Assembly (NCBI RefSeq): GCF_000266945.1
Contig: NC_018025.1
Span: 1,178,001-1,242,000, forward strand
Direction: 5' to 3'
Length of the DNA: 64,000 nt
Origin: Desulfomonile tiedjei DSM 6799
GTDB lineage: Bacteria > Desulfobacterota > Desulfomonilia > Desulfomonilales > Desulfomonilaceae
Part shown: positions 8,279 to 18,191 of the stretch, in pieces
How positions within the stretch are numbered: position 1 is the first letter of the stretch
Layout of the letters: every line of letters begins with the position of its first letter
Translations under genes and position numbers: made by a program
The notes under the pieces: generated by a model
The model's database searches: none
What the model was told of the DNA's origin: nothing
The model's input: the letters and a program-made list of their open reading frames with translations, nothing else

Positions 8279-11266
8279 ATGATTGCGGAAATCCATAATG
8301 CGGTAAAAGGCAGGCGTAGATACAAATTGACGGCTCTGTACAGGTGTGAAGCGCTCAAGAACTTCCTCGAAACAACACTCGTGCGAAACGGCAAAATCAA
8401 AGCGGTTTCTGCAAGCGTTCTCACCGGGAATGTCCTCATAGTTTATGATGAAAGCTATGATTCCCGAACAATTTTTCATTCACTCGAAAAAATCGTACAA
8501 GAATTTCTACTGGATCCGAATCGAGCGCTAATAGCACTTCAACCCGAAAACGATCGTTGCAAGAAAGCGTTCGCTGGGCCTGTAATGTCAGATTTGGCCG
8601 GTGAACCCTTGCAGCAGTGGCACGTCATGGAGCAGGAGCAGGTTCTATCATTCCTGGGGAGTTCACTGGAGTCGGGTCTTTCGAGAGAGTCTGTAGAGGC
8701 GAGTGCTCACAAATATGGAATAAATGCGGTGCCCGAAGCAGAAGTGCGATCCAAGTTGGAGATCTTTCTCGATCAATTCAAGTCTTTGCCGGTTGCTTTG
8801 CTTGGAGTTGCGGCAGGTATATCCGTCCTTACGGCAGGAGTAATAGATGCCGTAGTGATTGCGGCAGTAGTTGGAATCAATGGAATCGTGGGGTATTACA
8901 CGGAAAGCCGTGCAGAGGAAACGATTAGGGCATTACGGCATTTTGTTCAACCGTCTGCAAAAGTGCTGCGTGAAGGGATTGTCACCGAATTATCGGCTGC
9001 AGAGGTGGTGGTTGGTGACATTCTGGTCCTCAAGCCGGGCACGTATGTGGTGGCAGACGCCCGCGTGGTTCATTCGAATAACTTGAGCCTTGACGAATCA
9101 ATTCTTACGGGCGAGAGCATGCCCGTTATGAAGACTGCCGAAGCATTGCAGCAAAAGGATACTGCATTGGGCGACAGGATCAACATGATTTACGGTGGAA
9201 CCCTTGTCACAGGAGGGCTGGGCCTGGCTGTAGTAGTTGCGGTAGGGCCCATGACCGAGATCGGAAGAATTCAGTCGCTGGTTGCTACTTCAGCGCCTCC
9301 CGAAACTCCTATCGAACGTCAATTGGAACAGATTGGTAATCAGCTCGTCTTGTTATCGGCTGTTGTCTGCGGTGTAGTCTTCTTGATGGGGTTGCTCAGG
9401 GGCAACAGCTTCATTCAGATGCTCAAGAGTTCGATCTCACTGGCAGTAGCAGCAGTACCGGAGGGATTACCTACGGTTGCCACGACTACATTGGCTCTCG
9501 GTGTCGGAAGCATGCGCCAACATCAAGTCCTGGTGCGCAATCTTGAAGCAGTGTGTACACTTGGTTCCGTTGAGACCCTTTGTTTTGATAAGACAGGCAC
9601 CGTGACGGTTAATGAAATGTCGGTCGTCCGGGTGTACTCCGGAAGCCAACAGGTGTCAGTGAGCGACGGAACCCTCTTTGTAGGTGATAAACCTGTTGAT
9701 GACAACATTCCCGAGGAAGTGCTCAAACTCGTTCACATATGCGCGTTGTGTAATGAAAGCGAAGTAATCAGAAAGAATGGGACATTTATAGTCAATGGTA
9801 CGAGCACGGAAAACGCTCTCATTCATCTTGCCATAGCATGCGGAGTCGATGTTCAGGAATTGAGAGGCCGGCATCCGATTCTCAACACAAGGCATCGGGC
9901 GGAAGATCGTCAGTTTATGACCACATTGCACGAGAATCACGGCGAGCAGCATCTTCTGGCGCTCAAGGGAAGTCCTTTGGAAGTGTTGCATAAGTGCAAG
10001 TACATTTTCAAAGACGGATACATGTCGGAACTGACCGACGAAGACCAGGAGCTCATCGAGGCTGAAAACGACAGCATGGCAGGAGATGCACTTCGTGTGC
10101 TCGGAGCTGGCTTCACTTTGCAGGCTTCTGACGAAGGTTCTGATGAGGACCAGACGTTTACCTGGCTGGGGCTGGTGGGAATGGCCGATCCTGTTCGCCG
10201 TGGAGTGAAGGAGTGCGTGCAAGTATTCCACCAGGCTGGTTTGGAAACGGTTATGATAACAGGAGATCAGAGCCAGACTGCGTACGCTGTGGGAAGGCAA
10301 CTGGGACTTGCCAACGGGAATCCGCTGGAGATTCTCGATTCCAGTCATCTGAACACGGCAGATCCCCAGGTGATTAACGCTCTTGTGAAAAAGGCGCACG
10401 TTTTTGCCCGTGTCAGTCCTTCAAACAAGCTTCAAATAGTTCAGGCTCTTCAGAATGCGGGCAAAATTGTGGCAATGACCGGCGATGGCATAAATGATGG
10501 ACCGGCCCTGAAAGCCGCGGATGTCGGAATAGCCATGGGACGGGGAGGAACGGATGTTGCCCGCGAGGTGGCTGATGTCATTCTTGAGCAAGACGATCTC
10601 GAGACGCTCATTATTGCCATTCGTGATGGCCGAACGATTTATCTGAACATCAGAAAGTCTCTCCATTATTTGCTCGCTACCAATTTTAGCGAAATTCAGC
10701 TTATGTTTACGGCAACTGCGCTTGGACTTTCTCATCCGTTGAATGCCATGCAGTTGCTGTGGATCAATCTTATTTCCGATGTGTTTCCCGGGCTTGCCCT
10801 GGCAATGGATCCCTCCGAACCCGACATTATGGACCAGCCGCCTCGGGACCCTGACGAATCAATCGCAAAGATACAGGATTTCAAACGCATTACGGCCGAA
10901 TCTGCAGTAATGACCGCGTCGTCTCTTGCTGCCTATGCATACGGTTTCATGCGTTATGGAGCCGGGATGCAAGCCGGAACATTGGCTTTCCAGAGCTTGA
11001 CCGGCGCCCAAATCTTGCACGCCCTGAACTGTCGTTCGGAAACTCGGAGCATCTTCGATGACGAAAACCAACCGAACCGATATCTGAGTACCGCGGTTAC
11101 TGTTTCTCTCGGGTTGCAGGCAGCAACTCAGCTTATTCCGGGACTGAGAAGTCTACTCGGACTTGCTCCTTTGACGTTAATAGACGGCCTCGTTGCCACG
11201 GCTGCTGCAACTGCTCCTCTGTTCATCAACAATGCTATGAAGAAAAGGCAGGTAGATCAGGCATGA
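8279..11266 (+). CDS. P-type cation-transporting ATPase with N-terminal HMA-like domain
   Basis: 995 residues. Residues 1-85 form a degenerate HMA-like domain without CxxC. The P-type core follows: actuator motif TGES, membrane motif PEGLP (typical of P2-type Ca2+-pump relatives, not the CPC of copper/zinc pumps), phosphorylation site DKTGT with Asp437, and the hinge GDGINDGPAL. The C-terminal membrane block (about 770-985) resembles a P2 pump. The overall plan matches CtpI/CtpH-like actinobacterial pumps of uncertain substrate. ATP hydrolysis would drive cation movement across the inner membrane. It overlaps the MetK paralogue by 4 bp, so the two are co-translated. The ribosome-binding site is weak (GATAGG). 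Confidence 0.9.
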   Translation: MIAEIHNAVKGRRRYKLTALYRCEALKNFLETTLVRNGKIKAVSASVLTGNVLIVYDESYDSRTIFHSLEKIVQEFLLDPNRALIALQPENDRCKKAFAGPVMSDLAGEPLQQWHVMEQEQVLSFLGSSLESGLSRESVEASAHKYGINAVPEAEVRSKLEIFLDQFKSLPVALLGVAAGISVLTAGVIDAVVIAAVVGINGIVGYYTESRAEETIRALRHFVQPSAKVLREGIVTELSAAEVVVGDILVLKPGTYVVADARVVHSNNLSLDESILTGESMPVMKTAEALQQKDTALGDRINMIYGGTLVTGGLGLAVVVAVGPMTEIGRIQSLVATSAPPETPIERQLEQIGNQLVLLSAVVCGVVFLMGLLRGNSFIQMLKSSISLAVAAVPEGLPTVATTTLALGVGSMRQHQVLVRNLEAVCTLGSVETLCFDKTGTVTVNEMSVVRVYSGSQQVSVSDGTLFVGDKPVDDNIPEEVLKLVHICALCNESEVIRKNGTFIVNGTSTENALIHLAIACGVDVQELRGRHPILNTRHRAEDRQFMTTLHENHGEQHLLALKGSPLEVLHKCKYIFKDGYMSELTDEDQELIEAENDSMAGDALRVLGAGFTLQASDEGSDEDQTFTWLGLVGMADPVRRGVKECVQVFHQAGLETVMITGDQSQTAYAVGRQLGLANGNPLEILDSSHLNTADPQVINALVKKAHVFARVSPSNKLQIVQALQNAGKIVAMTGDGINDGPALKAADVGIAMGRGGTDVAREVADVILEQDDLETLIIAIRDGRTIYLNIRKSLHYLLATNFSEIQLMFTATALGLSHPLNAMQLLWINLISDVFPGLALAMDPSEPDIMDQPPRDPDESIAKIQDFKRITAESAVMTASSLAAYAYGFMRYGAGMQAGTLAFQSLTGAQILHALNCRSETRSIFDDENQPNRYLSTAVTVSLGLQAATQLIPGLRSLLGLAPLTLIDGLVATAAATAPLFINNAMKKRQVDQA

Positions 11267-12432
11267 AGAAAGATTTTATCCATACCTCGGAATCAGTAAC
11301 AGAAGGGCATCCGGACAAATTATGCGATCAGATCAGTGACGCCATCGTAGACCGTTTTCTCGAGCGTGACCCCTGTGCTCGCGTCACGGCAGAATGCGCG
11401 GTCTCACTCTCAGTCGTTTTCATTTCTGCGCGGTTCGCTTCCCATGTCAAAGTGGATTTTCCTAATGTGGCCCGTAAAGTAATCAGGAAAATCGGGTATG
11501 TGGACCAGGAGTTCGATTATAAGACGTGCAGCATATTGACCAGTCTCAAAGATATGGCTCCTCGAGATCAGGCAAGAGATCCGGAAACCGATGGTTACCA
11601 GGTAAGCAATCAAGTGACGATTTTCGGTTTTGCGTGCGATCATACGCCTGCGCTCATGCCTCTGCCTATCTGGCTTGCTCACAAGCTTTCATCAAAGCTT
11701 TCCCGGGTGAGACAACACGGAGTGTTGCCATATCTGGCGCCGGATGGAACAACACAGGTAGCAGTGGAATTCAAGGATACTCGACCTCACAGGATTCACA
11801 CCATTGCAGTGAACGCAAGTCAAATAGATAGGAATATACCCAATCAGAAGCGGTTGTATGACGACATAATAGAGAACGTTATCGAAGGCGTTTTCGAGGA
11901 TGAACCCGTTACACCCGATGCAAACACCAGAATATTTGTGAATCCCGGTGGACCTCTCATCCTGGGTGGACCTTCCGTGCATTCCGGTCTCACAGGCAGA
12001 AAGAATGCCATCGACACTTACGGGGGATTCTCCAGGAATAGCGGCTCCGCTTTAAGCGGAAAAGATCCGCTGAGAATCGACCGTGTGGGAGCTTACGCTG
12101 CACGATATGCCGCAAAGAATGTTGTTGCGGCCGGACTCGCGAAACGATGCGAGATTCAACTCAGTTATACGATCGGTTTGTCGGAACCGGCGAGTGTCCA
12201 GGTGGAAACCATGGGAACAGGCACTATCCCGGATGAGGAAATTGTGGAGCGAGTAAGGAAGGCGTTTCCCTTCACCTTGGAAGGTATTATTCGTGAATTC
12301 GACCTGATGAAACTCCCTGCTTCATCCAAAGGCGGCTTTTACCGGAAGTTGGCAGCGTACGGTCATTTTGGAAGACCAGATCTGGACTTGCCCTGGGAGC
12401 GTACTGACAAGGTCGATGTGCTTCGTGCATAG
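11263..12432 (+). CDS. Divergent S-adenosylmethionine synthetase paralogue
   Basis: 389 residues, clearly MetK-like along its full length: SESVTEGHPDK (His16), SGLTGRK, DTYGG, GKDPLRIDR, AARYAAKNVVAAGLA, AAYGHFGR. Compared from memory with E. coli MetK, several active-site residues differ: GEITT is replaced by SARFAS (Glu55 lost), GDQG by SNQV (Asp118 to Asn), PDAKSQV by PDGTTQV (Lys165 to Thr), GDCGLTGRK by VHSGLTGRK (Asp238 to His) and Lys269 by Arg. It may have weak, altered or no AdoMet synthesis. Its ATG overlaps the ATPase stop, tying it to the transport module and not to methionine metabolism. Confidence 0.85.
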   Translation: MKKDFIHTSESVTEGHPDKLCDQISDAIVDRFLERDPCARVTAECAVSLSVVFISARFASHVKVDFPNVARKVIRKIGYVDQEFDYKTCSILTSLKDMAPRDQARDPETDGYQVSNQVTIFGFACDHTPALMPLPIWLAHKLSSKLSRVRQHGVLPYLAPDGTTQVAVEFKDTRPHRIHTIAVNASQIDRNIPNQKRLYDDIIENVIEGVFEDEPVTPDANTRIFVNPGGPLILGGPSVHSGLTGRKNAIDTYGGFSRNSGSALSGKDPLRIDRVGAYAARYAAKNVVAAGLAKRCEIQLSYTIGLSEPASVQVETMGTGTIPDEEIVERVRKAFPFTLEGIIREFDLMKLPASSKGGFYRKLAAYGHFGRPDLDLPWERTDKVDVLRA

Positions 12433-12507
12433 AATTGATATGGAGGGAAAGACCTTGTTATGCGATTGCCAAAAATTCTTACGTTTATTCTAAGCTCGAG
12501 TACAAGA

Positions 12508-12784
12508 TTAGGGACAGCCGTCCCGAAACTGTCTCAAAATTCAAAATTTATCCCAGATCGTAGCACGAAGTTCTCATGGTCCTGCTGGCCTGATTGTAGG
12601 GGCGGGCCTCGTGTCCGCCCAAATAGGGGAAGGCACTAGGCCTACCCCTACGAAGATGGGGAATCGTGGCACGATTTCTTGTCCATTTGTAAATTTTGAG
12701 ACACTTTCTCTCTGTCGCTCCATCCTGTCGATATCATTGATTATATTGAAGACGTGCCGGCACGGAGGCACGGCACCTACCAAT
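12508..12784. repeat. MITE-like element, copy 1
   Basis: One of three related elements (others at 48109 and 54834). Inner inverted ends GAAACTGTCTCAAAA (12525-12539) and TTTTGAGACACTTTC (12694-12708) enclose a palindromic, non-coding insert; flanking arms include GCACGGAGGCACGGCACCTA on the right. The inner ends match those of the IS1182-like element at 49204. The remainder of the 12433-13130 gap holds this element, the repeat at 13009-13100, and nothing else recognised. Confidence 0.7.
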
Positions 12785-13008
12785 ATCCATATCTTCAATC
12801 GGACATTAATCTTGGCATTCGTATAGATAAAATTCGTTGGAAGAGATCGGGGAAAGCCTCCTACTGGAAGGGGGTTCCCCGGTTTCTCTTCAATGACAAA
12901 TCGTTAATAGATGAATGCACAAACAAAGGTGCTCACGCCTCATTCTTCCGGTAGAGGTCAGCGTTCCTGCCGACCCCATGTACAACGGAATACGTGCTCG
13001 AACAGCAA

Positions 13009-13100
13009 TGGCACCCAAGATCCAGAAACGATGAAATCGTGGGGTGTCACTGACCTGGGAACCAGGTCAGTGCGGAAAAGAAATTTTAGTCCTGTATTAC
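13009..13100. repeat. Dispersed repeat, copy C (partner at 61950)
   Basis: About 92 bp closely similar to 61950-62045, with a perfect hairpin TGACCTGGGAACCAGGTCA at 13051-13069. It has no coding content. It lies just downstream of the TPR-CHAT gene end. Confidence 0.65.
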
Positions 13101-13130
13101 GTAAAAGATTTTCTGGACACTTCCCCGATA

Positions 13131-16100
13131 TCACATATTAAGCAGTTTTCGCCAGGTCGATGTGCCGCGAGCCTTCACTTGAATCGGGTCCTGTTGGTCT
13201 GAGGGACGGAATTTCACTGTCCAATTTCCCATAAGAATGAATGGAGCCCAGTAGTAGGGATGGCTTGTCGACTGACTTCCCAGCAGCGTAAGCTTGGCCT
13301 GTCTCAGCGCTTCGGCTTTTGATCCTTCCTTCAGATTTCGGTATGTTTCAATGAAGAGCCGCGCGGTGCTCTCATCATTGACCTGCCACATGCTCAAGAC
13401 CACCGAGTCTGCACCTGCGAAGAGAAAGGCTCTCGACAGTCCGAGAATTCCGCTGTTCTCACTTGGGCCTATTTTCCCCGGCGAAAGACACGAGGACAGG
13501 ACCACCATGTCTGCATTAAGTTTCAACCCGAAAACTTCCCCAAGTTGCAGGAAGCCGTCATTTTCACGATCCCCGAAAAGAGAGAAGATGATTGCCGGTT
13601 GCTGCTGAGAGTTTGCTGTTGTACCGACAAGCACTCCATGAGTCGCAAGATGAATATACGCATACCGGCCCAGATCAACTCTTTTGAATAAGGTTTCCGT
13701 CGCCTGAGCCCCAAGATACGTTTGGATCGGACCGCCCATGATGCGGGAAATCTCCGAAATTTCCTTTCTCGCTCCGGGCAGGGGCCGAAGATCCTGTATC
13801 CGAGAATCCTTCATATTGCGATTGAGACTGTTCAGGAGTCGATCGGCGCCAGGATTCGGTTCTTGCTTCTTCTCCTGATCCTGGTACACCGCGTCCCCGA
13901 AGGCTGCAAGAGTCCATCCGGGCTTCCGGTCGGCAGTCCTGCTTCGCACCTGAGAGAGTACTGAAATAGACGGTGAGTAACAGAAGGCGTACTTTTCCAC
14001 GAGATACGACGGTTTATCCGTTGCCGACCAAAAACGCTTCTTTGCATGCGCCTGAGAATTGATGAGTATTTCAAACGGCAAGAATGCCAGCGGTCCGTGA
14101 GGCACGATCACTACCGTCTTTTTTGCCAGCAGGAAGTACTCTATCGGCTTAACGATCTGAGAATAGAGTTTGTACGCAACGGACGGGTCCCAACTTGCCT
14201 GAGTATCCGCTCTGTAGAGAGGTCGAGTTAAAACATCCACATCTCTTTCCAGGTCTTTTATGGGGTAGTCGATGGAGTAAGAGTGGAACCGGTGTTTATC
14301 TATTGCGAAAACGTACGTCCTGCTCCTGGTTACCATGAATTCGAGAATAGCTTCGTCCTGATCGATGATTTCTTTCTGAATCTGGTGGAGAGACACGGGG
14401 CGCGGATACCTCAGATCGGCATAGGACGGATACTCTCTCATGAGGCGCTCTTTAAGTTCCCTGAATAGTCTTTCTTTTGCTCGTCGTTCTTCAAGCAGCT
14501 TTTTTATCTGAGGCTGGTTCGGGTTGCTCTTCGAGAGTTCTTCAACGAGCCGGGTGTTCAGTTTTCTCAAGGTTAGCTTGAGACTCTTTTCTTTGATAAG
14601 GAGTTCCCTGGGAAGATCCGAAAAGCTATCCACATTGATCCTGGAGAGAGTATTCTCGAATTCGGCCGCTTTGAGTTTTTCCACTATCCGAAGCGCTTGG
14701 CTGTCGTATGCTCCTTGGGGATCTTTCTTGGCCAGATTCATCATCACGCGGAGTGTCGTCTCGAAGAGACCCGTCCTGCCCCCAAAAATAAAGTTATCTT
14801 CATCCGACTCTTCGATGATGTCAGCCTCCATTGCTTCAAGAATCGTAATAGCCTTGCGGTACGATTCCATTGCTTCGCCGAGGCTCTTTTTCCCTTCCAG
14901 GGTCCGGCCCATGACAAAGTAAGCTTTCCAAAGCATCCCCCGGTCTTCCGAGCACTGAGAAATCTCAAAAGCTTTTTTGAGGTGCGTTAATGCAGAATCG
15001 TAGTCGCCGAGAATCGAGCTTACAAGAGCCATCTGGAGGAGGTTTTCGTTGACTCCCCGGCGATCGCCCATCCTGTTGCGAATATCCATTGCCTCTTGAT
15101 AATGTTCCAATGCAACCCGCGGGCGGCCGAGCATCTGATCGAGCGTTCCTATTCTGGTGAGTATGCGGGCCTCGGCACGCTCGTCTTGTGTCTCGCGGGC
15201 AAGCGTGAGCGCTCGTTGCTGGTATTTGACAGCAGTTTCAGGGTCCCCGAGCTTGCTCAGGAGATCTCCCAATCGAATAAGCTCGCTTTTCTGTAATGTA
15301 TTGTTGTGGAGTTCACCATGGATCCGCAGAGCATCTTCAAGAAAATTCCGTGCCTTGGTGTAATCCTCCATATTGTAATAAATATTGCCGATTCGATCGT
15401 AGATCTTTCCCAGAATGGGATCGCTCGCTTCAGCCTGAGATGCAGACATGGCTTTTTGGTAGTGCTCGAGAGCCTGTTCCAGGTCTCTGAAGCCCTCATA
15501 GATTTCTCCAAGATGGAATTCCAGATCTCTTGATTGAGAAGGAGGAAGCCCCATTTCCGAGCACAGCTTAATTGCTTCGTGAAGGTTGGTAAGCGCATTC
15601 TCGTAGTCTTCGGTTTTCGACTGAATAATCCCTATGCTCCCGAGAGCCCAGAGTTCACCGGACTTGTCGCCCATCTTTCTCATGGAATCAAGAGCATCGC
15701 GCAAATAAGAAAGCGCCTTCGAATAATCTCCGGAATCTTCTAGAATGGAAGCCATCTTCAAATGGATGGACGAAACAGCTCGTGAGTCGTTCATCTGCTT
15801 CGCAATTTCCAGTGCCTGATTCAGCAGAGTGAGGGCCTGTTGAGGATTGCGTTTGGCTCGATGCAGCATGGCCAATTCTGAGAGGATGGCTACGTCTCCC
15901 TGCGGATTCCGAATCTTTTTGTTGAATTTTTCGGCTTCGTCCAGGCTTTGCAAAGCGCTTTGCAGATCGCCTCGCGCAAGGTAGATCCTTCCCATCCCGG
16001 CGAGATCGGCTGCCGAACCCCTGTGATCGTAGGTTTCTCTATGGATCTTCAACGCTTCGGAAAATTTTTCCAGTGCCTGCGTCTGAGCCCCTTTCGATGC

Positions 16101-18191
16101 ATCTATCATGCCCAGGCCGGTCAGAACGTCTGCTTCACCCTTTTTGTCCAAGATCTGTCGATACACTGACAACGCTTGCTGCAACTTTTGGGTCGCGTCG
16201 GAAACATTATTCCTGTGACGGAGAAGATTTCCGATATTGGCCAGATTCGCAGCATAGCCCCGGCGGTCTCCGATTCCACGCCTCAGTTCGAGCGCTTTGG
16301 AGAAATACTCCATTGCCTTCTCGGGATTCCCGATGTTCTTGAAATGAACACCAAGAGCGGTCAAATCTCTGCCTTCACCAAAACGGTCCCACATGGCTTC
16401 GTGCTCGGTGAGGGCCCGTTGCAGGTGAGCGAGAGTCTTTTCTCGATCTCCCTGGAGCTCGTACGATACGCCGATAAGACTGTCACAATCCGCGACTCCT
16501 CGGCGATCGTTTAGCTCGACAAATTCTTTCCGCGCCTCGGAAGCATCCTGGAAAGCACGTTCACCTGATTCCCGGGAAAGTCTGAAACGAGCGAGGGCCA
16601 AACGCAATGCTGCCCTGGATCGTCGGCTTATGTCTTTCTTGGCCTCTTCGAGCGCTTCTTTGAGCACCTTGGAAGCGGATTCCACCTCCCCGAGACCGAT
16701 GTGAATGTCAGCAAGGAGAACGCGAACCTGCACTGCCTGATTCTTATCCTGAATCCTTTTTGCCAGATTGAGAGCTTCGAGGGCATATTCTTGAGCCTTC
16801 TGCACGAACCCTTGACGGAAATACACGTCTCCGATGACGAGCAGAGCACCGGCTTCTCCTCCTGCTGAAGAAACGGCACGAAATTGCTCGAGTGACATGC
16901 CGGCCAACTCAAGAGCCGATTTGAGCCTGGAACGTTCCAGCTCCAATTGTGCCAGGAGCAGTCTTGAACGAGCTGCCATTATCTTGTCGCCTGCACGTTC
17001 ATACTGGTTCAATGCCGCGGTAAAGCTGTTCGCTGCCTGAATAATCTTGCCTTCACCGGACTCCGTCATGCCTCTCACGAGCAGAGGAAGAGCAGACGTC
17101 GGACCTTCGGTCCCGCAACCGGGAAGCGACTGACCTTCGCGAATCGATGCGTTGGCGGCTGCGACATCTCCAAGTGCATGATCCAGATACGCTATTCGGA
17201 ACAGGGTTTCCCCAAGCTCCTTTGGACGATTGAGGTCACGGTACGTTTTCTCCGCTCTCTTGAAATGAACCCGTGCAGATTTGTAATCGCCCCGGGACAC
17301 CTGAATTTCACCTATACTGGATAGAATCCGGGCAGCTTCGAGTTCGTTTCCGGCTTTAGAATGGATGGAAGCGATGCGACTATATGCAGCTATTGCTTCG
17401 GGGTATTTATATAATCTCAGGTTACAATTTGCGGTCTCTTCCAGAATTGACGGAATTTCCTTAGCCTCTGAAGCAGGCAGAATTTTCAGTGCTTCTTCAT
17501 AAGCCTTGAGCGCCTGAACGTAGTTTTCCTGAGCGCTTAAGATGCGACCTGCCATTACGTAATCGAGGCTTCTTGCATGGGCATTTTTGAGTGACTGATT
17601 GGTTTGAACAGATCTTCCAATATAAACGAGCGCTTCGGAGTAGTCTCCAAGACTGTAAAGCATGCGGGCTGCTCCTCCCAGTGATTGGGCGAGCATTTTC
17701 TCATCCTTTTTCTCAGAAGCTATCCTGATGACATCTCGATATTTCTCCAGCGCAGACGAGTATTCACCCTTACCGGCCAGATCCGAAGCAGCTCTGAGCA
17801 GCGTTGAACCTTCGTCATGAGTGGAGACGGTTTTATCCGCGGAACCAGGCTGCTTTCCTTTTCCTTTTTCTTCTTCCACAGGAGCAGCCCCAGTGACCGG
17901 CGATTCCGGGGTGGAAGCTTCTCCATCCTTGCCGTTCGATTGTGCAGCAGGGGCTTTCGCGGGAGGCGCGGGATCGGGGACGGGTGCTGTTTCTTCAGGC
18001 TGTGGCTGAGGCTTTTCCCCTGATGGTTCCCCGGTATCTGGAGGCGGAGTGCCTGCCATGAGTGCCTCAATAGAGGAAAACTTCACAGGATGATCTTCAT
18101 GCGCAAAACAAAGGCTCGGTTGAAAGTGCCCGAGCACAATCGCTGCTGAACATGCAGCAAAACTAAAAAGCACTACGCCCTTTTTTGTCAT
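13131..18191 (-). CDS. Exported TPR-CHAT protease-like protein
   Basis: 1686 residues when started at ATG 18191, which overlaps the lgt stop (ATGA) and yields a signal peptide (MTKKGVVLFSFAACSAAIVL ending at SLCFA). A Pro/Glu-rich linker (about 50-130) is followed by some thirty TPR units to about residue 1200, a helical region, and a C-terminal CHAT domain. The caspase-like dyad is visible: His1518 in IHLATHG and Cys1568 in LSSCLSPG, followed by SRAFLFAGADSVVLSMWQV. CHAT proteases are activated by partners bound to their TPRs. Here the protein should act outside the cytoplasm. An upstream extension to 18446 lies inside lgt and is not used. Confidence 0.85.
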   Translation of the reverse strand: MTKKGVVLFSFAACSAAIVLGHFQPSLCFAHEDHPVKFSSIEALMAGTPPPDTGEPSGEKPQPQPEETAPVPDPAPPAKAPAAQSNGKDGEASTPESPVTGAAPVEEEKGKGKQPGSADKTVSTHDEGSTLLRAASDLAGKGEYSSALEKYRDVIRIASEKKDEKMLAQSLGGAARMLYSLGDYSEALVYIGRSVQTNQSLKNAHARSLDYVMAGRILSAQENYVQALKAYEEALKILPASEAKEIPSILEETANCNLRLYKYPEAIAAYSRIASIHSKAGNELEAARILSSIGEIQVSRGDYKSARVHFKRAEKTYRDLNRPKELGETLFRIAYLDHALGDVAAANASIREGQSLPGCGTEGPTSALPLLVRGMTESGEGKIIQAANSFTAALNQYERAGDKIMAARSRLLLAQLELERSRLKSALELAGMSLEQFRAVSSAGGEAGALLVIGDVYFRQGFVQKAQEYALEALNLAKRIQDKNQAVQVRVLLADIHIGLGEVESASKVLKEALEEAKKDISRRSRAALRLALARFRLSRESGERAFQDASEARKEFVELNDRRGVADCDSLIGVSYELQGDREKTLAHLQRALTEHEAMWDRFGEGRDLTALGVHFKNIGNPEKAMEYFSKALELRRGIGDRRGYAANLANIGNLLRHRNNVSDATQKLQQALSVYRQILDKKGEADVLTGLGMIDASKGAQTQALEKFSEALKIHRETYDHRGSAADLAGMGRIYLARGDLQSALQSLDEAEKFNKKIRNPQGDVAILSELAMLHRAKRNPQQALTLLNQALEIAKQMNDSRAVSSIHLKMASILEDSGDYSKALSYLRDALDSMRKMGDKSGELWALGSIGIIQSKTEDYENALTNLHEAIKLCSEMGLPPSQSRDLEFHLGEIYEGFRDLEQALEHYQKAMSASQAEASDPILGKIYDRIGNIYYNMEDYTKARNFLEDALRIHGELHNNTLQKSELIRLGDLLSKLGDPETAVKYQQRALTLARETQDERAEARILTRIGTLDQMLGRPRVALEHYQEAMDIRNRMGDRRGVNENLLQMALVSSILGDYDSALTHLKKAFEISQCSEDRGMLWKAYFVMGRTLEGKKSLGEAMESYRKAITILEAMEADIIEESDEDNFIFGGRTGLFETTLRVMMNLAKKDPQGAYDSQALRIVEKLKAAEFENTLSRINVDSFSDLPRELLIKEKSLKLTLRKLNTRLVEELSKSNPNQPQIKKLLEERRAKERLFRELKERLMREYPSYADLRYPRPVSLHQIQKEIIDQDEAILEFMVTRSRTYVFAIDKHRFHSYSIDYPIKDLERDVDVLTRPLYRADTQASWDPSVAYKLYSQIVKPIEYFLLAKKTVVIVPHGPLAFLPFEILINSQAHAKKRFWSATDKPSYLVEKYAFCYSPSISVLSQVRSRTADRKPGWTLAAFGDAVYQDQEKKQEPNPGADRLLNSLNRNMKDSRIQDLRPLPGARKEISEISRIMGGPIQTYLGAQATETLFKRVDLGRYAYIHLATHGVLVGTTANSQQQPAIIFSLFGDRENDGFLQLGEVFGLKLNADMVVLSSCLSPGKIGPSENSGILGLSRAFLFAGADSVVLSMWQVNDESTARLFIETYRNLKEGSKAEALRQAKLTLLGSQSTSHPYYWAPFILMGNWTVKFRPSDQQDPIQVKARGTSTWRKLLNM

